A DNA stretch of 64,000 bases from Apiotrichum sp. Y4204 (Eukaryota; Basidiomycota; Tremellomycetes; Trichosporonales; Trichosporonaceae). The notes under the pieces are model-generated. The model was not told the origin of the DNA and made no database searches. It saw only the letters and a list, made by a program, of their open reading frames with translations. Made by a program: the position numbers and the translations under genes. Positions 1-9,708 of this stretch are shown piece after piece. The DNA is taken from NCBI GenBank assembly GCA_025531455.1, contig JAMYHL010000005.1, forward strand, positions 1,259,872-1,323,871. The letters run 5' to 3'. Every line of letters starts with the position of its first letter. Positions within the stretch are counted from its first letter, which is position 1.

Positions 1-3000
1 CGAGCTCTATCCGGTCGTTCTTGGGACTCGGCGGGCGTGCACGGCGGCACAGCGTCAGCGAGGACGCCAACCACGGAGGCTCCTCTGACCAGCACGCTGA
101 AACAGCTAGTGCTGCGACCTGCGCGCAGCCACATGTTGGACGGAAACGCCTTGGTATCTTCTCCGGCCACTCCCACACCGATTCCATTGGCAGCAGCCTC
201 AACCACAGCAGATCCAGTCCTCAGCTCACTGGCAGCGACAGAACGCCCAAGTCGCCTCGGCGCAGTCAGTCGGTCAAGCTTGGCGGGAACAGGAGCAACT
301 ACGATGTTCCGCCACGCAAGGCGCGCACGGCAGCAAGCGCGACGAGTTCCTCCAGGTCGAAACGGCATCGGCCACCCGGACCGCCGCGCTCGTTTCAGTT
401 TCGCCTGCAACCGCATCAGATCAAGAACGCAGCTGGCCAACCTGGAGTTGTTGTGGTCGGAAGTCGCAGCTCTGAGACCCCACAGCCGCGCGCCCCGCGA
501 GCCATCGACTTTGCCGAACCATCGCGCTCTGAGCGGCAGCCCTCGCCGCCCCATTACATTCCCACTCCCGAAGGCTCGTTTAGGTTCGATGCGGACGCGA
601 TTGGTATTGCGATCACGACGGCGGGCAATGAGGCGGCAATGCCGCCCCCACATGTCCAGCAGCGTCTGCCCATTCCTGCCGCTCTCCAGCCCCCAGCGGC
701 AACAGCGCTCCCACGGGAGCCTCCCAGCTCTGCACACGCACGATACCTTCTGGCGCGGCAGCATCGCCGGTCGCTGACGATGCGGGCGTTCCAGTCGCCG
801 CCCCATGCTGCAATGTCTGCCAGCCGGAGTCCCAGCCTTGCCCCCACGTCGTTTAGCCATCCGATCTCTCCCGATCGCGCGACATTTGCGTCGACGACAA
901 TCGCGCGTTCCTCGTCCGGCCGCGCCTCACCCCCGCCCCAGCTGCCTGCATTCGCTGCTTTCAGCTCGTCTTTCACCCACGCCGTGGAGGGCGATCCGCA
1001 GTCGCCCACAAGCCCCCGCTCCCCGGTCTCGGCGGAGGGCAAGGCGCGCGGAGCAAGTACGCTAGGCCCTCGCTTCCCGGGGAAACCCACCGGCCGCGTG
1101 CGCCCTCGTGCAAACTCGTCGCCCCCATCTACGGGAGCGCCGTCAGCCGCCCTCCCTTCATCCGAGGGGCGACCCCCTTCGCCGAGGGAATCCCCGCCGC
1201 CGGTCCCGCCAACAGGTAAACCTGGCCCGCTGGCTATGCTTCTGGACAAGGAGTTGCCGCCCGTTCCGCACATATCTGCATTCTCGTCGCTATCACCGTC
1301 TCTCGCCCCGTCGCCTGTCGAAACTTCGGCGCCTCCATCTGCTCTCAACTCCCCCCAGGCTCCATCACCTGCGCCTCTGGCTATCGCCACCTCGCCGCGG
1401 GCGATGCCTCCCCGTGCACCCCCGCCATCGCGGCCTGTCCCGCCCACGCCCACTTCCCGGCCCACCTCGTTCGACGGGTACAATCCATTCACCTCCCCGA
1501 ACCGCCAGTCACCGTCGGTACACACCATCAACCAACTCGTCGCGACGGCTGCAGTCGTCAAGGCACTGTCCTCGGAATCACATTCAACGCACACCCCGAT
1601 TCCTGGTGGACGGCCAGGTGAACGCCCGACGACACAGCGCAAGGGCTCTGTGCCGCCTATCGTTCCCGCACCGCCGCTTCCACCAAAGACGCCCTCTCGG
1701 AGCGAGACGCCGCAGAATCAGAACCGCTTGACACTTATGGACGACTCGCCCACTCCGGTGCGCCAGAGTTCGGTGGCCGTGCTCGCCCCGCCGCCAGACT
1801 CACCCACTCATGGAAAGGGAGGCGGTTCCCGCTTGTCCGGTCCATTCATGTTCACGTCATTGCGGCCGAGTCCGCCGCGCTCGCCGTTCGGTTCAGACTC
1901 GGCAGAGAAGATCATGGGGCGCCAGAGCACCCCTGATCCCGAGATGGAGCGCCCACAGAAATCGCCGTCGGGGTGGTCGCACCGCAGCATACCGAGTGTG
2001 TCGGCCGTGACGCCGTCGGCGGAGCTTTTCCTCGGCCCGCAGGGAGTGGAAAGTCCGACGCGCGCAGAACGTCACAGCCATCACAGCCACCAGAGCCGGC
2101 AGAGCACACACAGCCGCGTGTCCCCCGACTTTCTCGAATTCATCGCCCGCGATACCGACACGTACGACGCGGCGGGAGACAACTCGTTCCCGCGGTCGCA
2201 CACTGACAGCTCCTTTGACAGGTCGATACCGCTTGAAGACAAGTCGGGCGTGCTCCCCCGCTCGAACTCGTCGTCTCCGCAGCGCATCCCGCCCCTGCCC
2301 CGCCGAGATGAGCCGCGAGAGGCGGTATCGGATTGGGAAAGCTCCCGCCACAGCGATTCGCGTCGCACGTCGCTTGAGGGCACGGAAGAGACAGGCGAGA
2401 CGCGCTCTCGTGCGGGTGACAGCGCGGTGCCCAGCGCGGCGCATAGTCGTACGCACAGCCGGACGCATAGCACTGTGCCCAGCACGACAAATAGTGCAAG
2501 TGCCCATGTTGACGACGGAACGTCCATTCGCGGTATCGACTCGGAATCTCTCCACTCCCAGTCGTCTTTCTACACCACCGAGGCAGCGGGCGCTGAGGAC
2601 TGGACGATAATAGCTGATGTCGCCCGGGACGACGATGGCCACCAGAGGGACAACTCTGAAACCACGCTGCCTGATCTCTTCCCCGTCTCATCGCGCTCGT
2701 CGGTGTCGCACTACACGGACGCGCTGGAGGGCTCGACGGGCTCGGCATTTGTGACGCCGATGGAATCGCCTCTGACCAGCAGCTCGGTGGACCAGTTTTA
2801 TATGGCCTCCCTGGCGCCGTCCAGCATCATATCGAGCAGCGACCAGGAGTCTTCGTCGAGCACCCCACAGATGTCCTCCTCTAAGCTTGGAAGTGAGTCC
2901 GAGCTGGCCGACTCGTCCACACCGACAGAGGAACCGGCCGGAGAGGGCGTGGAGAACCTGGCGGAGAATCCTGCCGACACGCCGCGAGTGAAGCTGCGGC

Positions 3001-4064
3001 AGGTCAGCGACGAGCGCCGGTTCAGCGAGGCGCCATCCTCGGACGACGCCTTTGAGTTTGACAGACGCAATTCGCGTCGCAGCCACTCGCCCGCGAGCAT
3101 CTCATCTGGGTCCGAGGTATCTATCCGCCACAGCTTGGACGAAAACTTCCGCGGCCTCTTCTACCGTGCCCCAACCTCGCCCCCAACTTCGGTCACGTCG
3201 GTGTCGCCGCCGACGCGCCGTCGCCGCCTTGTCTCCCAGAGCTTGGTCATTGACCCTCCGCACGTCGAACGCGTCATCGGCCTTGGCTTCAACATTGATC
3301 TCAACTCCCCGACCGAGGCGACACACAGCGACAGCAGCCAGTTTGAGCTCCGCACACCGATGATCGACCAGGGCCAGCAGCCGTACACCTTCTCGCGCCC
3401 ACCGGGACAGTTCCGCCCCCCCGGTGGCCGTGCGGGATCCCTCGGCCCGCTATCGCCAGCGCTCCCGCACGGTCTCGGTGTCTCCCTCGGCCCTGGACCT
3501 GGATCGGCGTCGGGGAGCAGCCCCGACGTGCCGCCCTTCCCTGGCGCGTTTGACCTCGGCCGCCTGGAGCTCCGCCCCACAGCGCCCCTCACCGCTACCA
3601 CGCCCCGGGACGACTCGTGGATCACAGAGTGTGAGTTTTCGACTGCCATGCATGCAGACTGCCGGTGCATGTATGCATGCATGCACCTCTTATGCATAGG
3701 GCTGTATACTAACACTTTCCCAGCATACCACCGGTTCTCGCAGGCTGCCGCGCGGGGTGCCACACGGCGGCAGAAGCAGTCTCTCCGAAAACCCCGGCCG
3801 TACAGTGCGGATGAGCGGTCCGTCGCGCTGCCACCATTCAGCCCAGTGACATTTGGGATCGCACCGGGTGGTCATCATCATCATCGTTATGATCCATCCC
3901 CAGGACCGAGCACACCCCGTTCTCGATCTCCCACAGCATCACACAGACACGGACACACCCGCGGATACGGAGGAATAGCATCGAGCGCATCCAGCATCAG
4001 CGGCCCCGACTCGCGCGCACTCACCCCCAACGCCGACACTGCTGAACACATCCATCGTCTCTAG
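1..4064 (+). CDS. Ser/Pro-rich hypothetical protein (5' end outside window)
   Basis: The frame is open from base 3 to the stop at 4062-4064, so the true start lies upstream of the window. About 1,320 residues are visible, dominated by Ser, Pro, Thr and Arg, with many SP/TP and RxxS sites and no recognisable catalytic domain. This suggests a long disordered, phosphorylated scaffold or regulatory protein. A probable intron lies at 3631-3723 (GTGAGT donor, TTTCCCAG acceptor); it is 93 nt, a multiple of three, and has no stop, so the frame stays open whether or not it is removed. The intron reading has unusual composition (many Cys and His from repeated TGCATG words), which supports removal. A more ordered stretch lies around 3240-3400. 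The C-terminus has a short His run. No family is assigned. Confidence 0.75.
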   Translation, partial: SSIRSFLGLGGRARRHSVSEDANHGGSSDQHAETASAATCAQPHVGRKRLGIFSGHSHTDSIGSSLNHSRSSPQLTGSDRTPKSPRRSQSVKLGGNRSNYDVPPRKARTAASATSSSRSKRHRPPGPPRSFQFRLQPHQIKNAAGQPGVVVVGSRSSETPQPRAPRAIDFAEPSRSERQPSPPHYIPTPEGSFRFDADAIGIAITTAGNEAAMPPPHVQQRLPIPAALQPPAATALPREPPSSAHARYLLARQHRRSLTMRAFQSPPHAAMSASRSPSLAPTSFSHPISPDRATFASTTIARSSSGRASPPPQLPAFAAFSSSFTHAVEGDPQSPTSPRSPVSAEGKARGASTLGPRFPGKPTGRVRPRANSSPPSTGAPSAALPSSEGRPPSPRESPPPVPPTGKPGPLAMLLDKELPPVPHISAFSSLSPSLAPSPVETSAPPSALNSPQAPSPAPLAIATSPRAMPPRAPPPSRPVPPTPTSRPTSFDGYNPFTSPNRQSPSVHTINQLVATAAVVKALSSESHSTHTPIPGGRPGERPTTQRKGSVPPIVPAPPLPPKTPSRSETPQNQNRLTLMDDSPTPVRQSSVAVLAPPPDSPTHGKGGGSRLSGPFMFTSLRPSPPRSPFGSDSAEKIMGRQSTPDPEMERPQKSPSGWSHRSIPSVSAVTPSAELFLGPQGVESPTRAERHSHHSHQSRQSTHSRVSPDFLEFIARDTDTYDAAGDNSFPRSHTDSSFDRSIPLEDKSGVLPRSNSSSPQRIPPLPRRDEPREAVSDWESSRHSDSRRTSLEGTEETGETRSRAGDSAVPSAAHSRTHSRTHSTVPSTTNSASAHVDDGTSIRGIDSESLHSQSSFYTTEAAGAEDWTIIADVARDDDGHQRDNSETTLPDLFPVSSRSSVSHYTDALEGSTGSAFVTPMESPLTSSSVDQFYMASLAPSSIISSSDQESSSSTPQMSSSKLGSESELADSSTPTEEPAGEGVENLAENPADTPRVKLRQVSDERRFSEAPSSDDAFEFDRRNSRRSHSPASISSGSEVSIRHSLDENFRGLFYRAPTSPPTSVTSVSPPTRRRRLVSQSLVIDPPHVERVIGLGFNIDLNSPTEATHSDSSQFELRTPMIDQGQQPYTFSRPPGQFRPPGGRAGSLGPLSPALPHGLGVSLGPGPGSASGSSPDVPPFPGAFDLGRLELRPTAPLTATTPRDDSWITECEFSTAMHADCRCMYACMHLLCIGLYTNTFPAYHRFSQAAARGATRRQKQSLRKPRPYSADERSVALPPFSPVTFGIAPGGHHHHRYDPSPGPSTPRSRSPTASHRHGHTRGYGGIASSASSISGPDSRALTPNADTAEHIHRL

Positions 4065-4129
4065 ACCTAGTGCACGCCACCCCTCCAGACCCCTCCACCT
4101 CCACCGACCTCCACTTTCCGAGCTCCACA

Positions 4130-5393
4130 ATGGAGGTGGAGACCACAGAGACACACCACTCGGCGTTTGGCCAGCTCGTCACTGGTCCTCCGGGCGCAGG
4201 CAAGTCAACCTACTGCCATGGCATGTACCAGGTTGGTCACTACGAAGACTAGAGCTAACGATTCCAGTTCCTCACCGCACTCCAGCGCCCCGTCAGCATC
4301 ATCAACCTGGATCCGGCAGTCACCGACCCGCCGTACCCGTGCGCCGTCTCCATCACGGACCTGATCACCCTCGAGGCCGTGATGGAGGAGTACGGCCTGG
4401 GACCCAACGGCGCGATGCTGTACTGCATCGAGTACCTCGAGGCCAACTTTGACTGGCTGGTGGAGCAGCTGGATGCCATACTCGCGGACCAGGGTGGGAA
4501 TGGGTACATTGTCATCGACACGCCGGGGCAGGCAGAGCTGTGGACGAACCACGACAGTCTGAAGCGTATAGTCGAGCGGCTCGGAAAGATGGATTACAGG
4601 GTAAGTGCAAATGATTTGATGACCCGTGATATGCTGACGCTCAGCTCGCAGCGGTGCACCTCACCGACGCACACGCCATCACCGATGCGTCAAAGTACAT
4701 TGCGGCGGTGCTCCTCGCGCTGCGTGCCATGCTCCAGCTCGAGATGCCCCACATCAATGTGCTGAGCAAAATCGACACCCTGTCGAGCTTTGAGAATCTC
4801 CGTGAGTTATGTGTACCTGGTCCTAAACTCATTCCACATTTCACTGACACTTCAGCCTTCAATCTCGACTATTACACCGAAGTCCAGGACCTTTCGTACC
4901 TTCTCCAGACGCTCGAGAACGAGCCGCGCGCAAAGCACTTTCACAAGCTGAACAAGGCGATGTGCGAGCTCATCGAGGACTTTGGGCTCGTTGGATTCGA
5001 GACCCTGGCAGTCGAGGTGCGTGCTGGTGATGATATTTGTATAACCCACCACTGACGCCACAGGACAAGGCGTCGATGATGAAGCTCGTCCGCCTCGTGG
5101 ACAAGGTGACGGGCTACGTGTTTATGCCGGCGGGGGGCGACACGACGACGGAAAACATGCACGCGCTCTTTTCGTCCGCGTCGGGCCTCATGCCTGGCGA
5201 CCCGTACGCGGACATTAGCGATGTACAGGAACGGTGGGGCGAGGGCAAGGAGGCGTTTGACGCGGCCCAGGAGGAACAGTGGGAGCGCGAGTGGACCGCA
5301 CGGCGCGGAGCCGAGGCCATCACAAAGGCCCAGCAGAACATGGAGCAGAGCATGGAGCAGAGCATGGCGCCAGACAGTAGTACTACCATATAA
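4130..5393 (+). CDS. GPN2: GPN-loop GTPase 2 (RNA polymerase assembly/import factor)
   Basis: Five exons (4130-4231, 4268-4600, 4645-4801, 4856-5016, 5064-5393) give a 360-residue protein, normal for the family. The P-loop GPPGAGKST lies near residues 19-27. The Gly-Pro-Asn triplet that defines GPN-loop GTPases follows (YGLGPNGAMLY), then a switch motif DTPGQAE and a guanine-specificity motif of the NKxD type written as LSKID. GPN2 with GPN1 and GPN3 is known to help assemble and import RNA polymerase II and III. The order of motifs and the start MEVETTETHHSAFGQLV fit GPN2 better than GPN1 (no long acidic tail) or GPN3. The tail carries two copies of MEQS from a short tandem repeat (5340-5367). 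Intron 1 is only 36 nt. Confidence 0.93.
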
Positions 5394-5709
5394 TGTTTTG
5401 TTGTATCATATCCATGCCATACATCATTGCCATCAAGCACTGCGAATGACTGAGAGGATTCAGGCCTGCGACGCCGACAGCCGCCTTGGCAGTCACCTGG
5501 ATCGGCTATCAGTTCCTGGTGGCGTTTAGATAACCGGTCGGCCGGATGTTGCTCCGAAGTCGGCAGCGAGGTGGGCACGGCGCACAACACCTGTCCGAGG
5601 ACCGAGGGACCAAGGCGATATGGATGACCCGAGATGGATATTGGGGCGAGCATAATATCGAGACCGACCAAGACCGAGGACATCCCCTATCAATACATCT
5701 CCTCTCACG
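5394..5709. other. Intergenic: GPN2 3' region and dehydrogenase promoter
   Basis: No reading frame with coding character is seen. The gap holds the GPN2 3' end and the presumed promoter of the dehydrogenase that starts at 5710. Confidence 0.6.
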
Positions 5710-7092
5710 ATGCCGACACAGACACAGGCGTGGGTCGTCGAATCAAAGGGCGCGCCGTTCGTCCTGCGCGACATTACCCTCTCGGACCCGCTGGACGACG
5801 AGGTCCTCATCGAGTGGGTAGAAGAGTGTGACAGTAGACTTTGATTGACATTCAGGATGGTGGCGAGCGGGATCTGCCATACGGATCTGCTCGTCGCGGC
5901 CGGGGATCTCCCGGACGGCAAGTTTCCCGTCATCCTCGGTGCGCAAGAAGAGATTGTCTTATATTCTGATTCCAGGCCACGAGGGCGCGGGATACGTCCG
6001 TTCCGTCGGGTCAGGCGTGACCCGCCTGTGAGTAAACAATGATATAAGGGTACACGGCACGCTGGTTGACAAGGCAGGAAGGAGGGCGACCTCGTGCTCC
6101 TCTCGTACGCGGCATGCGAAAAGTGCGACGCGTGCACCGAGGGCGCGGCGTTCGCGTGCGATACCTGGCCCGATATCAACTTTGGCAAGAAGCGGGCTGA
6201 CGGGTATACGTGCGTTGGGGAGCTCGATGGCGGGGAGATGAAGGGAACGGGGGTGGGCGGCTCGTTTTTCGGCCAGTCGAGCTTTGCCCGCCACTCGCTC
6301 GTGAGGCAAAGTTCCTGCGTCGTCGTTCCCCCCGATACGGACGTGCGCACGCTCGCGCCGATGGGGTGCGGGCTGCAGACTGGTGCCGGCGGGGTATTTA
6401 ATGTGGCGGGCCTCGAGGCGCGGCATTCCGTGCTCATCTGCGGGCTCGGGGGCGTGGGTATCGCCGCGCTCTTTGCGGCCGTCGCGGTCGGCGCCAAGAC
6501 CATCATCGCCATGGATGTTAACGAGGAGCGTCTGCAGCTGGTGAGTAGTGGAGTGATAGAGCTGAAGCGCTCACACTATCTAGGCGTTGGAGCTCGGCGC
6601 AACGCACGCGCTCAACCCCAAGACATGCTCCGTTCCCGACCAAGCAAGGAAGATTACCGACGGCCGCGGCGTCGACTACGCCATAGAAGCGACGGGCCAC
6701 CCCGTCGCTGCCAAAGACGCGTTTCTCGCGCTCGGCATGCGCGGGCGCCTCGTGCAGATTGGTGCGAGTCCCGCCCCGCTGCAGATTACCGTAAGAAACC
6801 ATGAGTTTATTGCAGCTCTCTTAACTTTTCTTCCAGTTTAACGATATCCTCCTCGGGGTGCGCAGTATCGAGGTGTGCGTCGAGGGCAACGACACGCCGC
6901 ACCGGCTCGTGCCCCGCCTCGTCGAGCTGCACAAGCAGGGCAAGGTGGGTGGAAACGCAGATACAGAGAGGCTGACGCCAGTTCCCCGTCGAGCGCATCG
7001 TCACGATGTATAACTGGAAGGATATGGACAGGGCGCTCGCGGACATGCATGCTGGCAAGGTTATCAAGCCCGTGCTCGTGTATGAGGACTAG
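5710..7092 (+). CDS. Zinc-dependent alcohol dehydrogenase, aryl-alcohol type (medium-chain)
   Basis: Seven exons (5710-5813, 5856-5938, 5976-6027, 6078-6540, 6584-6790, 6837-6944, 6982-7092) encode 375 residues. The catalytic zinc ligands are visible in GICHTD and GHEGAGY and in the later APMGCG cysteine. The structural zinc lobe has four cysteines in C-x2-C-x2-C-x7-C spacing (CEKCDAC then a later Cys). The Rossmann fold has GLGGVG followed by an acidic residue (AMDVN), which points to NAD rather than NADP. The first donor is GTGGGT inside the codon for Glu; using it restores the conserved IEMVASGICHTD reading. Overall this resembles aryl- or benzyl-alcohol dehydrogenases, oxidising an alcohol to an aldehyde in the cytosol. 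The substrate is not determined by sequence. Confidence 0.9.
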
Positions 7093-8333
7093 GAACTAGT
7101 GGACCATGGATCATGGACCATGGATCATGGAGTGTATGCAGCGTTTGTTAGGAGTCATCTCCCCAGACACTCTGTGAATCAGGTAGTCGACCCTCTGGGC
7201 ATTGGCATGGGCAGCATGCACTCGCACCTGGCTGTCCATACGTCCAAGCTCATCAGCCCTGCGGCAATAGTATACATTTAGGTCTCATGCAAGGATCACG
7301 GTCCGAACAGCATCAACCGACATCTGCGTCACTGTAAACTACAGTACACAGCTGCAGTGTAGCTGTAGTGTACAAGCACCACGCCGCCGACTGGCGTGAC
7401 TCGCGAGATTGGGCTCACGAGATCAGCCAGTGGCAAGGTGTACGGTGGCCCAATCCCGAAGGACATGGTTGTCGCCATAGAGCTCGTCGCGCTGCGTATC
7501 AAGGGAATCGAGCGGTACAACGAGTCGGTCCCACATGCCCGAGAGCTATCTGGCCGATACTGGCCGCCTAGGATCCCTGTGTAGCGGAGAGTACGATGGT
7601 GAAGATGGTCAGGACGAGTTAGTACTTGGTGCTTACGCGCGGGAGCGAGGCCCTAGCAAGGTATCCCCCGCATCCTGTGGAGCTCGTTACGCAAAACCGT
7701 CTCTACGAAAGAGGAGCAGACGGGGAGCTCGGTATGCAATACTTGTTCGCTACGCGGAGCAGACATCGGGACAACGGTGCCCGCAGTCTGCAAGCTTTAA
7801 CGGAGATGCCTCCTTCCCAGCGGCGACTGTGAAATTAGGCTAAACCCCTCCTTCCGCTTCGTCCATGTTTTACTGGCCGCGGCAGCCTAAAGCATCCAGC
7901 ATCGTGCCCCAAGCCTACTCCGCGTCGGCGACGGCGTCGGCGTCGGCTTCGGCGTACGCAACGTCGGCGCGGGCGGCGGACGACCGCAAGAGAGGTGTAT
8001 GTTTCGGTGGGAACTGTGTCCAGCCCGCTCCACAGATTACGCGGGCCGATGTGAGTGGTATAGGTGGTCTCTCGCCTTTCGGCCATCTGCGCCTCTTTTT
8101 GTATGGTGAGCATGTGCGTCGTTGAGAAATGCATCACGACTGGCGCATATCCTCGGGAAACTTGGAACTTGGAACTTTGCATCTCACATCTTATCTCTCA
8201 ACCATGACAGGCACTTGAGCAGTGCCGCCATCTTGCGTTGTAATTCCCACCCACCACTAGAAAACACAGAAACCGGAACCCCGCGCTCAGCTATTTCTCG
8301 CCATCTGGGCCCCCACTCTTTGTTGTTGTTGGG
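7093..8333. other. Intergenic region, gene-poor, with short repeats
   Basis: About 1.2 kb without a supported gene. Just after the dehydrogenase stop is a short tandem repeat built from CCATGGATCATGGA units (about 7102-7130). A possible gene relic at 7369-7584 is listed separately. The region 7920-7965 carries repeated GCGTCGGC-type triplets. The last 200 bases are the probable promoter and leader of the PQ-loop gene. Confidence 0.5.
7369..7584 (+). pseudogene. Possible gene relic (unidentified)
   Basis: This frame reads ...TPPTGVTREIGLTRSASG then KVYGGPIPKDMVVAIELVAL and ends at a stop after PPRIPV. Composition and third-position GC resemble real coding DNA more than the flanking bases do, but there is no plausible start codon context, no upstream exon I can join, and no recognised family. 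It could be a decayed fragment, an exon of an unseen gene, or chance. Confidence 0.2.
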
Positions 8334-9431
8334 ATGAAGGAGAACGCCGTCGCGGACAAGGTGTGTGCGACGATTGGCGCGGTGCTCTGGTCCGTCCAGG
8401 TCGTCCCGCAGATTATCAAGTCGTACCGCACCAAGAGCGTCGACGGCCTTTCTCCCGCGCTCATGTTGTGAGTCTAGTCGCCGATGTATTATTTCTCTGA
8501 CGATAGCGTGTGGGCGCTCGCGACCATCTTCCAGGGGTCGTATCTCGTCTCGATGCGGTCGAGTATCCCTCTCCAGGTGAGCCATGAGTCCATGAGATGC
8601 GGCGGACAATACCGGAAATCAAAGGAATCACCCGAATCAAACACCTCGCATGATTCCATCACTCCATCTCCCCATGTCCCACGATCCCATGCTCATCTCG
8701 CGACGCATCTCGCGACGCATCCCGCGCTCACCGCCTAACACCAGGTCCAACCCCAGGCATTTGGCGGGTTCAGCGTGCTGGCATGGGCGCAGTGCCTGTA
8801 CTATGGCAAGCGGTATCCTCTCTGGAAAGCGCTCGCCTACATGTTTGGGTTTTACGCCTTTTTCGCGGGCTTTGAGACGGGCAGCGTATTCGCGCTCTGG
8901 GCCGGCGAGAAAAACGGGATTACCTGGCCACAGCAGATGTACGGGTGGATCACGAGCGCGCTCCTCATCCTCGGCCTCGTGCCGCAGTACTATGAAATCT
9001 ACCTCCGCGGCGAGGTCGTGGGGATCAGTATCAGTTTTATGCTCGTGGACATTTTCGGCGGCGTTTTCAGTGGGATATCGCTGTTTTTCCGCAAGCAATT
9101 CGACTCTACTGCGTTTGTGCAGTATTTTCTCGTCGTGGTCCTTGATGGCGTGGTGGTCGTCCTCAAGCCGGTCCTCGCGGCGGTCCAGCGGCGGAGAAAG
9201 GCGCGGGCCGCGAGAGGCGACGAAGAAGAAGAGGAGGGGACGCAGATGGGCGAGGTGCGCGAGGATGAGGGCTGCGGGAAGCAGGGGGGCAAAGTGAGCG
9301 TGAGCGTCGAGGAGGCGCCTGGTGCTGGCGAGAAGCCGCAGAGCATACACCCCCCTTCTCTGCCGGTACAGCCGCCGGATATGCCTCAAGGGCGGACAAT
9401 GACTGGCGACTCGGACTCGACGTACTCATAG
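8334..9431 (+). CDS. PQ-loop repeat (MtN3/saliva-type) membrane protein
   Basis: Three exons (8334-8467, 8507-8576, 8745-9431) give 296 residues. The first PQ-loop has VVPQIIKSY (Pro25-Gln26) followed by RTKSVDGLSP; the second has LGLVPQYYEIY (about residues 148-149) followed by GEVVGIS. Several hydrophobic segments surround them, as expected for a small seven-helix PQ-loop protein. Relatives include vacuolar/lysosomal cationic amino-acid exporters and cystinosin, and SWEET-like proteins; which substrate applies here cannot be told. The C-terminal 85 residues are hydrophilic, with an Arg cluster, an acidic run and a Ser/Pro tail, probably cytosolic. The second intron (8577-8744) is long for this locus (168 nt) and contains a direct repeat. 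Confidence 0.85.
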
Positions 9432-9708
9432 GCGAACCCCTACATCTATCACATCTGTCACATCGGCTCGATCTTCCTATCTATCCACACTACTATATAG
9501 ATACTAGACTCCTCTTTTGGTCATCATGCAGCTTCCTGTACTGTGCAACGACCTCTGACCCCGACTTGTCGGTCGCTTCCCTCATCGCTTCTTGGCCCAT
9601 TTCACTGCACCCCACACTGAAACCACTTGCATGACATAGTCAACGGTACAGATACGAGCGCGTCCTAGGATACATAACATTCAGGATTATCCCATCCGGG
9701 TCGGGTCT
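9432..9708. other. Convergent intergenic region (PQ-loop gene / IQGAP 3' ends)
   Basis: Both neighbours end into this gap, so it should hold two 3' untranslated regions and polyadenylation signals. A TATATAG-like AT-rich patch lies near 9493-9505. No other structure was seen. Confidence 0.5.
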
